This document shows, piece after piece, positions 15,728 to 21,364 of a DNA stretch of 21,364 bases. The stretch is from NCBI GenBank assembly GCA_044233795.1, contig JBIIJL010000033.1, positions 1-21,364 on the forward strand, read 5' to 3'. The translations under genes and the position numbers were made by a program. Source of the DNA: JBIIJL01 sp044233795. GTDB taxonomy: Bacteria > Pseudomonadota > Gammaproteobacteria > Legionellales > Legionellaceae. Each line of letters opens with the position of its first letter. Within the stretch, counting starts at the first letter, position 1. The notes beneath the pieces are model-generated. The model did not search any database. It saw only the letters and a list, made by a program, of their open reading frames with translations, and was not told the origin of the DNA.

Positions 15728-18136
15728 ATGGCCAGTTATGATTCGACCAATATCAAGGTTTTAAAAGGACTTGATGCAGTTAGAAAGCGCCCCGGGATGT
15801 ACATTGGGGATACAGATGATGGCACGGGCCTTCATCACATGGTCTTTGAAGTGGTCGATAACTCAATTGATGAGGCGCTTGCAGGACATTGTCACGAGAT
15901 TTTTGTAACAATTCACCAAGATGAATCCATTACCGTTAAAGATGATGGTCGTGGGATACCGGTTGATATTCACAAAGAAGAAGGCCGTTCTGCTGCAGAA
16001 GTGATTATGACTATTCTTCATGCAGGTGGTAAGTTTGATGATAACTCTTATAAGGTCTCTGGTGGTTTGCACGGGGTCGGGGTATCGGTTGTCAATGCAC
16101 TGTCTGAGGAGCTTCATTTAACCATTCATCGTTATGAAAAAGTCTATGAACAACATTACCGCCATGGGGTCCCTGATGCTCCTCTTGCAGTCACGGGTGA
16201 GTCTAAGACGACAGGCACACAAATCTGGTTTAAACCAAGCGCTGCTACTTTTACAAATATTGAGTTTCATTACGATATCTTAACCAAGCGTTTACGAGAG
16301 CTTTCTTTTTTAAACTCTGGTGTTTGTATCCATTTATGTGATGAAAGGACTGATAAAAAAGATACTTTTCAATATCAAGGTGGGATAAAAGCATTTGTAG
16401 AGCATTTGAACCGCAATAAAACACCTATCACATCGACAGTTTTTTCTATGATAGGTGAAAAGGATGGGATTGTGGTAGAGCTTGCGATGCAGTGGAATGA
16501 CGCTTACCAAGAGAATATTTTTTGTTTTACCAATAATATACCTCAGCGTGATGGGGGAACCCATTTGGCTGGGTTTCGCGGTGCGCTTACAAGAACACTT
16601 AACAATTATATAGAAAACGAAGGCTATGCAAAAAAAGCAAAAATTACAACGATTGGTGATGATGCGCGAGAGGGATTAACAGCAGTTTTATCAGTGAAGG
16701 TTCCTGATCCTAAATTTTCTTCACAAACCAAAGACAAACTGGTCTCCTCGGAGGTCAAAGCGGCAGTTGAGTCATTGGTTGCTGAAAAATTTAATGATTA
16801 TTTACTAGAAAACCCAGCAATGGCCAAGGCGATTGTCAGCAAAATGATTGATGCAGCACGTGCTCGAGAAGCGGCAAGAAGGGCTCGAGATATGACGCGT
16901 CGCAAGGGCGCTTTAGATATTGCAGGCCTTCCTGGAAAACTTGCCGATTGCCAGGAAAAAGACCCGGCCCTTTCTGAGCTTTATCTAGTTGAGGGAGACT
17001 CCGCGGGGGGCTCAGCAAAACAAGGGCGGGATAGAAAATTTCAGGCAATTCTTCCGCTTAAAGGAAAAATATTAAACGTAGAAAAGGCTCGTTTTGATAA
17101 AATGCTTTCTTCGCAAGAAGTCGCAACGCTTATCACCGCGTTAGGTTGCGGCATTGGTCCAGATGAGTATGATCCTGACAAGACTCGCTATCATCGAATC
17201 ATCATCATGACCGACGCTGATGTTGATGGTTCACATATCAGAACATTGTTGCTTACATTTTTCTACCGTCAAACGCGAGAATTGATTGAGCGCGGCTATA
17301 TTTACATCGCCCAACCTCCTCTTTATAAGGTCAAACAAGGTAAACAAGAACAATATGTAAAAGATGATGATGCGCTATACGAATATTTAACACAAACAGC
17401 GCTAGATGGCGCTGCATTTCACCCAGCAAAAGACGCGCCTGCCATTACAGCGCAAGCTTTGGGTGAATTGGTTCATCAGTTTCGTCGCGTTCAAAAGATT
17501 GTCAAACGCTTTTCACGTCGTTATAACGCAGATGTTATGAAGCAGGTTTCACTTATGCAGCCTTTGGAGACGATAAGTTTACAATCGCAAGAAACAATCA
17601 TTGAGTGGGCGCATCATCTTGAAAAAAATCTTGAGCGGTTAGAGAGTAAAACACAAAAATTTGTGACAGATATAATACCTAATCAAGAGACGGGCTATTT
17701 TTTACCTCGTGTGATCATGACCCAACACGGCCTAGATACACCGATTGTATTGAGTGAGGAATTGTTCTTTTCTAAAGATTATAAAGAGATGGCAAATCTT
17801 GGCTACAAACTTCATCAATTGGTCGAGGAAGGTGCTGTGATTAAACGCGGTGAAAAATCACTTGTTGTAAATCATTTTGAAGAAGCCTTGAATTGGTTAA
17901 TGGATGAGGCCAAGCGCGGCCAGACCATTCAGCGGTATAAAGGTTTGGGAGAGATGAATCCAGAACAACTCTGGGAAACCACCATGGACCCCGAGGTGCG
18001 CCGTATGATGCAAGTTAAAATTGAAGATGCTGTTGCTGCCGATGAAATTTTTACCACGTTAATGGGGGATCAGGTAGAGCCAAGACGAGAGTTTATCGAA
18101 ACAAATGCTTTGAAAGCTGAGAATATTGATATTTGA
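15728..18136 (+). CDS. gyrB: DNA gyrase subunit B
   Basis: GyrB is the ATPase subunit of gyrase, which introduces negative supercoils with GyrA. From ATG 15728 it has 802 residues (E. coli 804), including the large gammaproteobacterial insert. The GHKL ATPase domain has LDAVRKRPGMYIGDTDDGTG and VVDNSIDEALAGH. The TOPRIM domain has EGDSAGGSAKQGR with catalytic E422 and TDADVDGSH with D498 and D500. The tail has QRYKGLGEMNPEQLWETTMD. A GTG at 15686 would add 14 residues but lies within the promoter. The ATG has GAGG seven bases upstream and starts ASYDSTNIKVLKGL as in homologues. It lies downstream of mnmE instead of the usual place after recF. Confidence 0.98.
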   Translation: MASYDSTNIKVLKGLDAVRKRPGMYIGDTDDGTGLHHMVFEVVDNSIDEALAGHCHEIFVTIHQDESITVKDDGRGIPVDIHKEEGRSAAEVIMTILHAGGKFDDNSYKVSGGLHGVGVSVVNALSEELHLTIHRYEKVYEQHYRHGVPDAPLAVTGESKTTGTQIWFKPSAATFTNIEFHYDILTKRLRELSFLNSGVCIHLCDERTDKKDTFQYQGGIKAFVEHLNRNKTPITSTVFSMIGEKDGIVVELAMQWNDAYQENIFCFTNNIPQRDGGTHLAGFRGALTRTLNNYIENEGYAKKAKITTIGDDAREGLTAVLSVKVPDPKFSSQTKDKLVSSEVKAAVESLVAEKFNDYLLENPAMAKAIVSKMIDAARAREAARRARDMTRRKGALDIAGLPGKLADCQEKDPALSELYLVEGDSAGGSAKQGRDRKFQAILPLKGKILNVEKARFDKMLSSQEVATLITALGCGIGPDEYDPDKTRYHRIIIMTDADVDGSHIRTLLLTFFYRQTRELIERGYIYIAQPPLYKVKQGKQEQYVKDDDALYEYLTQTALDGAAFHPAKDAPAITAQALGELVHQFRRVQKIVKRFSRRYNADVMKQVSLMQPLETISLQSQETIIEWAHHLEKNLERLESKTQKFVTDIIPNQETGYFLPRVIMTQHGLDTPIVLSEELFFSKDYKEMANLGYKLHQLVEEGAVIKRGEKSLVVNHFEEALNWLMDEAKRGQTIQRYKGLGEMNPEQLWETTMDPEVRRMMQVKIEDAVAADEIFTTLMGDQVEPRREFIETNALKAENIDI

Positions 18137-18160
18137 AGATATGTGCTATTAAGTAAAAGT

Positions 18161-18176
18161 GCCGCATCCTTGCGGC
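18161..18176. terminator. Stem-loop after gyrB
   Basis: GCCGCA (18161-18166), loop TCCT, TGCGGC (18171-18176) forms a perfect 6-bp GC-rich stem 24 bp after the gyrB stop. No U-run follows on the plus strand. On the minus strand the stem is followed by ACTTTTACTT. It may end or stabilise gyrB mRNA, but is not a textbook terminator. Confidence 0.35.
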
Positions 18177-18424
18177 AAAGTCCATCCGTTGCTCTAACTC
18201 CATCTGCTGACATCCTGTCAGACGCTCCATGTCTTCCTCGCCCTCTAAGTATAACTTTTTCACACACTGTGTCATTATGAAATATGATGAATCCAACGTA
18301 AGAAATTTCTTGAAGCGTTCGACGAATTCTCTTTTGGGTCATACTGTTGTATGTGAAGACTTTCCGCCATCTGGATTGCTAAAGTTTTGCCTTGTTCAGC
18401 CGAAAACATGAATAGACATGGTTG

Positions 18425-18447
18425 GCTAACAACTCAATCATGTTAGC
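18425..18447. repeat. Inverted repeat upstream of hfq
   Basis: GCTAACA (18425-18431) and TGTTAGC (18441-18447) are perfect arms separated by 9 bases, about 75-95 bases before the hfq start. They could be an operator or a leader hairpin. Confidence 0.4.
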
Positions 18448-18520
18448 GGGCACTGTCGGTCCTTGACGGCTTGGGCTTAAGCGTTGTTGCTCGAATAACA
18501 AAAAGTATAAGGAGTGAGCA

Positions 18521-18751
18521 ATGTTAAACAATCATCAATTACAAGAAGCTTTTCTCAAAGAGCTACACAAAGAAAAAGTGCCGGTATCGGTCTTTTTAAA
18601 AAATGGTATCAAATTGCATGGTGTGGTTGATGAATTTGATGATAGCGTCATCATGTTGAAAAATGCTGTCACACAAATGGTGTATAAGCATGCTATTTCT
18701 ACAGTAGTACCATCCCGAGTAATCGAGGTTTCTCTTGATGCAGATAAATAG
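18521..18751 (+). CDS. hfq: RNA chaperone Hfq
   Basis: Hfq is the hexameric Sm-like protein that pairs small RNAs with mRNAs. The 76-residue sequence aligns without gaps to the E. coli core: Sm1 VPVSVFLKNGIKLHGVVDEF and Sm2 YKHAISTVVPS with K56 and H57 in place. Several RNA-contact positions differ from E. coli: D9 is E, rim R16, R17 and R19 are H, K and K, Y25 is F, Q41 is D and F42 is S. The C-terminal tail is very short, about 10 residues past the core. AAGGAG six bases before the ATG is a strong ribosome site. hflX follows at 138 bp, but miaA is missing upstream. Confidence 0.97.
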   Translation: MLNNHQLQEAFLKELHKEKVPVSVFLKNGIKLHGVVDEFDDSVIMLKNAVTQMVYKHAISTVVPSRVIEVSLDADK

Positions 18752-18857
18752 AGCCGTCGGCATTTGTACAGGATCTATTAAGGCAAGGTCTTTTGTATGA
18801 GTAAGCACGGGTTTAAACCTTTGTGTCTCTGGTTAATAGATTTAAAATATGTCAGAC

Positions 18858-18866
18858 TGGTAATAT
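18858..18866 (+). promoter_or_regulatory. Possible extended -10 promoter for hflX
   Basis: TGGTAATAT fits an extended -10 (TGnTATAAT with two changes) about 24 bases before the hflX start. The 138-bp hfq-hflX gap makes a separate promoter reasonable. No clear -35 is seen. Confidence 0.25.
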
Positions 18867-18889
18867 TTATTTTATAGAGGCAAACTGCA

Positions 18890-20158
18890 GTGTTAGATAG
18901 GCCTGAGGGTGGGGAGCGAGCGCTTCTAGTTCAAATTTTACCTGAAAGTAATGAGTCAGAAGCTCTTCTGGCAGAATTTGAGGAGCTTGCAGACTCAGCT
19001 GGAGCAGTTATTTTAGGGGTTTTGAAGGGTGCTCGAGTTCGTCCTGATGCAAAATATTACATTGGCTTAGGTAAAGCCGAAGAACTAAGTCAGATGGTCG
19101 AAGCCCAGGAAATTGAGCTGGTGTTGGTGAACCACGAGTTAACACCTTCACAGGAACGAAATCTTGAGCGTTTGATAAAGTGTCGGGTCGTGGATAGGAG
19201 TGGGTTGATCCTTGATATTTTTGCCAACCGCGCCCGAACATTTGAAGGAAAGCTTCAGGTAGAATTAGCACAGCTTCAACATTTATCGACGCGCTTGGTT
19301 CGCGGTTGGACCCATCTTGAGCGGCAAAAAGGTGGGATTGGTCTGCGAGGACCAGGAGAAACTCAGCTTGAAACTGACCGCCGTTTGTTACGGGATCGAA
19401 TCAAAACTATCCATAAGCGCCTTGAAAAAGTACGTAGTCATCGTTATCAAAACCGGCGGGCAAGACAAAAAGCGTTATTATCAACGGTATCACTGGTAGG
19501 TTATACTAATGCCGGCAAGTCATCGTTGTTCAATGCATTGACTGGCGCCAAAACCCATGCTGAGGATCAATTGTTTGCAACCCTTGACCCTACAATGCGA
19601 AAGCTTGAGCTACCAGGCGCTCGCGATATTATCCTAGCTGATACAGTGGGTTTCATCCGTAATTTGCCTCATGAATTGATTGAAGCTTTTCATGCCACTC
19701 TTGAAGAAACCAAAATGGCAGATTTACTATTGCATGTGATTGATTACGCATCGCCCACTTGGCGTGAAGAGGCGTTGGTGGTGGATGAGGTTCTCAAAGA
19801 CATTGGTCTTAAGGGTGTTAAGATCATGCGTGTATTTAATAAAATTGATTTATTAGAAGGTGTAAGAGCTCATGTGTTGCCTCTCGCAGACGGTCCTATG
19901 GCGTTTGTTTCCGCACAAAATCATGCGGGGCTTGATTTGTTGCGTGAAGCCATTGCGAAAGAGTTACAAGGTGGGCTTATTGAAGAAGAAATTGTGCTGA
20001 TGCCAACGGATGCTAAATTGCGAGCACAACTGTTTGCCCTTGGGGCCGTACAGAGTGAAAACCCAACCGAGGAAGGTGGGTGGCGTATATTGGTAAGAAT
20101 GAGCACCGAAGAATATCAACGCCTATTAGGTGACTTGCGAATAGAAAATCTTGGGTAA
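18890..20158 (+). CDS. hflX: Ribosome-associated GTPase HflX
   Basis: HflX binds the large ribosomal subunit and splits stalled or hibernating ribosomes, especially under heat stress. The 422-residue protein has the HflX N-domain (VLKGARVRPDAKYYIGLGKA, then NHELTPSQERNLE), the glycine-rich GGIGLRGPGETQLETDRR linker (148-165) and the G domain. The G domain has P-loop GYTNAGKS at 204-211, DTVGFIRNLPHELIEAFHAT from 251 and NKID at 317-320. The start is GTG at 18890, giving MLDRPEGGERALLVQI, which matches the family N-terminus. AGAGG lies about 10 bases upstream. The hflK and hflC genes that usually follow are absent; a decayed IS comes next. Confidence 0.96.
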   Translation: MLDRPEGGERALLVQILPESNESEALLAEFEELADSAGAVILGVLKGARVRPDAKYYIGLGKAEELSQMVEAQEIELVLVNHELTPSQERNLERLIKCRVVDRSGLILDIFANRARTFEGKLQVELAQLQHLSTRLVRGWTHLERQKGGIGLRGPGETQLETDRRLLRDRIKTIHKRLEKVRSHRYQNRRARQKALLSTVSLVGYTNAGKSSLFNALTGAKTHAEDQLFATLDPTMRKLELPGARDIILADTVGFIRNLPHELIEAFHATLEETKMADLLLHVIDYASPTWREEALVVDEVLKDIGLKGVKIMRVFNKIDLLEGVRAHVLPLADGPMAFVSAQNHAGLDLLREAIAKELQGGLIEEEIVLMPTDAKLRAQLFALGAVQSENPTEEGGWRILVRMSTEEYQRLLGDLRIENLG

Positions 20159-20181
20159 TATGGAGAGTCTTGGGTGCATGG

Positions 20182-20210
20182 TGTTGTGAACCATCAACAA
20201 TATATTTTTT
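20182..20210 (+). terminator. Weak candidate terminator after hflX
   Basis: TGTTG (20182-20186) can pair with CAACA (20195-20199), followed by ATATATTTTTT. The stem is only 5 bp, so confidence is low, but the placement 24 bp after the hflX stop and the T-run are right. Confidence 0.25.
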
Positions 20211-20221
20211 AGAACGTTTTC

Positions 20222-20598
20222 TAGGGGCCGTTGACATTTGATCCTCCGGTCGCCGACGTGCCGCGGTTTTCTGGCGTTGTTGCAGATTTCAAAAACTGTT
20301 CTTTTAGAAGCGGGATTTAAAAAAAGAGATAAGAAATATGGCGTTACGAACCTAAACGGTATAACTTCGATTTTCTGAGAACAGGAGTTTACCAGTGACT
20401 AAAAAAGCCTATAGAATTCGTAACTGGTCTGAGTATAACAAAGGATTGGTTTCTCATTGAATTCTATTTTTGGCGATGAAATGAGTGCCCGTGCGCCTAA
20501 AAACCAATATATAGACCTAGCTATACGATGCAGGATTATTAATAAGATGAATAAACTGGGATTACCCGATAGTGTGGCTGTTTTTTAAACAGCCCCTA
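20222..20598 (+). mobile_element. Internally deleted IS5-like element with terminal inverted repeats
   Basis: The left end reads TAGGGGCCGTTGACAT (from 20222). The right end, read on the opposite strand from 20598, is TAGGGGCTGTTTAAAA. The first 11 bases match except one, giving imperfect terminal repeats, flanked by a possible TA duplication if the ends are taken as GGGGC. Inside is a transposase remnant (20395-20588). The 377-bp size is far below a complete IS5-family element, so it is a dead deletion derivative. The right end contains a hairpin GGCTGTTT/AAACAGCC (20576-20594) and supplies the stop codon of the neighbouring tlpA-like gene. Confidence 0.6.
20395..20588 (+). pseudogene. IS5-family transposase remnant (N-terminal fragments, frameshifted)
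   Basis: A GTG at 20395 with AGGAG seven bases upstream starts TKKAYRIRNWSEYNKGLVS, which is the typical N-terminus of IS5-family transposases. It stops after 21 codons. A different frame from 20460 continues with FGDEMSARAPKNQYIDLAIRC, the expected next segment, then jumps to MNKLGLPDSV, resembling the later 'LGLPVSVPDY' region. It ends at 20588. So there is a frameshift and a large internal deletion, and no DDE catalytic domain is left. Confidence 0.75.
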
Positions 20599-21054
20599 AC
20601 TTCTCTTAGTGATGAGCGTACGAAGGCTCGCAAGGGTTTGACCACCAAAAAGTGTTTTGCATAACTTACCTTCTGGGTTAAAGACAAAAGTGACAGGAAC
20701 ACCTTCAATATCGCCAAGTGATAAGGCAAGCGCTGGATCTTCACGTAATGAAGGGTAGTGGATACCAAATTGCTTAATGAGTTTTTCTTGCTTACGAGGG
20801 GGTAACGCGTCGTAATTGACTGCAAATAATGCAACGTTGCGATGCTTGTTTTCATCATAAAACCGATTGAGTTCTTGAATTTCTTCAACGCAAGGATGAC
20901 ACCAACTGGCCCAGTAATTAATCAATATCCATTTACCCTTTAATGTTGAAAAAGCAATTTTCTTATCCCCAATAACATCTAGCATCGTAGCGTTTGCGAA
21001 CAGTGAGCTTGCGAATAGCAAGCTTAAGATAAGCAGTAAGTGTCGAAGGTGCAT
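20596..21054 (-). CDS. TlpA/ResA-like thiol-disulfide oxidoreductase
   Basis: From ATG 21054 the protein has 152 residues: a signal peptide (MHLRHLLLILSLLFASSLFA) and a thioredoxin fold. The active site is WASWCHPC with C52 and C55, and a cis-proline lies at GVPVTF (P120). The CxxC, its context and the insert between strands fit the TlpA/ResA/AhpC-TSA-like periplasmic reductases that reduce apocytochrome c or other exported substrates. No cytochrome maturation gene is present to identify the partner. A longer start at 21087 (TTG) is less likely because it would put 11 polar residues before the signal peptide. The stop codon (20596-20598) lies in the right terminal repeat of the IS remnant, so its last residues may have been changed by the insertion. 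Confidence 0.9.
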   Translation of the reverse strand: MHLRHLLLILSLLFASSLFANATMLDVIGDKKIAFSTLKGKWILINYWASWCHPCVEEIQELNRFYDENKHRNVALFAVNYDALPPRKQEKLIKQFGIHYPSLREDPALALSLGDIEGVPVTFVFNPEGKLCKTLFGGQTLASLRTLITKRS

Positions 21055-21127
21055 GGTATGCTCAGCTGTTGAAAAATAAAACATCAATCAGTGTATCATA
21101 AATAAGCGCTTAAGTACCTCATGTTGA

Positions 21128-21157
21128 TTGATTATTAATCTTTATGTGTGCTAAAAT
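21128..21157 (+). promoter_or_regulatory. Possible rightward promoter near the right edge
   Basis: TTGATT (21128-21133), an 18-bp spacer and TAAAAT (21152-21157) preceded by TGC form a plausible extended -10 promoter. It would read into the short ORF at 21233 and the gene starting at 21347. Confidence 0.4.
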
Positions 21158-21232
21158 AACCCACCTGCTTTATGTACTGTGTGGCCCATTGAATTTTATC
21201 TATCTACATCTAAAAAACTATAAGGTATTGAT

Positions 21233-21289
21233 ATGAACGCTGTTCTAATTATCGCGCGACAATTAGGACTGCCGATTGACGACAATTAG
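21233..21289 (+). other. Short ORF interrupted by an 18-bp direct repeat
   Basis: An ATG at 21233 with AAGG seven bases upstream encodes 18 residues (MNAVLIIARQLGLPIDDN) before TAG. Inside it CGACAATTAGGACTGCCG occurs twice, at 21257-21274 and 21280-21297, five bases apart. The 23-bp period shifts the frame. Removing one copy would give a 23-residue ORF ending LPVLKAIVKRH. It could be a leader peptide or the remains of a gene start; no function can be given. Confidence 0.35.
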
Positions 21290-21297
21290 GACTGCCG
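21257..21297 (+). repeat. Tandem 18-bp direct repeat (period 23)
   Basis: Two identical copies of CGACAATTAGGACTGCCG are separated by ATTGA. The perfect identity suggests either a recent duplication or a paired binding site ahead of the gene at 21347. Confidence 0.8.
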
Positions 21298-21346
21298 GTT
21301 TTAAAGGCTATTGTTAAAAGACATTGATCACTTATGGAGTGAGCGA

Positions 21347-21364
21347 ATGTCTGGACGATGGCTT
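21347..21364 (+). CDS. Start of an unidentified gene cut by the right edge
   Basis: ATG at 21347, preceded by GGAG (21336-21339) with seven-base spacing, reads MSGRWL before the window ends. Six codons are too few to identify it. The good ribosome site is the main support. Confidence 0.4.

Larger units (their letters stand above)
18137..18520. other. 384-bp intergenic region between gyrB and hfq
   Basis: No firm gene is present. The region has a GC-rich hairpin (18161-18176), two short minus-strand ORFs overlapping as TAATG (18275-18409 and 18093-18275) and a GCTAACA/TGTTAGC inverted repeat (18425-18447). A good ribosome site for hfq (AAGGAG, 18509-18514) follows. No trace of miaA, the usual upstream neighbour of hfq, is seen. 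Confidence 0.5.

Noticed and set aside
18752..18889. Small ORF (MSKHGFKPLCLWLID...) between hfq and hflX
   Set aside because: Too short, with no ribosome site or similarity; probably leader sequence.
20576..20594. GGCTGTTT/AAACAGCC hairpin as a terminator for the tlpA-like gene
   Set aside because: No U-run follows on the minus strand, and it is better explained as part of the IS right end.
1..21364. CRISPR arrays, tRNA or rRNA genes
   Set aside because: No regularly spaced repeats and no cloverleaf or rRNA-like segments were seen in the gaps read.

Overview
The window reads as a chromosomal replication-origin neighbourhood from a Gram-negative gammaproteobacterium, most likely a host-associated member of Legionellales. 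This is inferred from three things. The core proteins (DnaA, GyrB, YidC, MnmE, HflX, RsmI) are gammaproteobacterial in type. The lpoA/rsmI pair is divergent. An accessory block carries an astacin protease, a large J-domain protein and a protein whose sequence pattern I recall from Legionella hypothetical and effector families. No 16S gene is present, so the genus cannot be fixed.

Layout from left to right. Positions 1-446 (-) hold the N-terminal part of a penicillin-binding-protein activator (lpoA), divergent from rsmI (492-1343, +). An accessory block follows: a secreted astacin-type metalloprotease (+), a 512-residue multi-pass membrane protein of unknown function (-), a 698-residue J-domain protein (-) and a roughly 355-residue Legionellales-type hypothetical protein (+). 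The replication operon dnaA-dnaN-recF lies on the minus strand (11099 to 7526). The 737-bp dnaA-rpmH gap (11100-11836) is the best candidate for oriC. It has one consensus DnaA box, an adjacent 16-bp palindrome and an AT-rich tract. Rightward from it runs the tightly packed rpmH-rnpA-yidD-yidC-mnmE operon, followed by gyrB with its own promoter, then hfq and hflX. A decayed IS5-like element (about 20222-20598) separates hflX from a tlpA/resA-like thiol-disulfide oxidoreductase (-). The right edge has a short ORF broken by an 18-bp direct repeat and the first six codons of another gene.

The genes group by job. DnaA, DnaN, RecF and GyrB cover initiation, the sliding clamp, gap repair and supercoiling. 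RpmH, RnpA, YidD, YidC and MnmE cover the ribosome, tRNA processing, membrane insertion and tRNA modification. Hfq and HflX act in RNA regulation and ribosome rescue. Two familiar orders are broken: gyrB is not next to recF but follows mnmE, and hfq-hflX lacks miaA before it and hflKC after it. The accessory genes next to recF and the IS ends point to rearrangement around the origin.

The least explained material is the accessory block (possible effectors), a repeat of three alternating CTCTGT/ACAGAG arms in front of gyrB that has a relative at 3971-4013, and IS terminal repeats that supply the stop codons of two genes. No CRISPR array, tRNA, rRNA or complete mobile element was seen.
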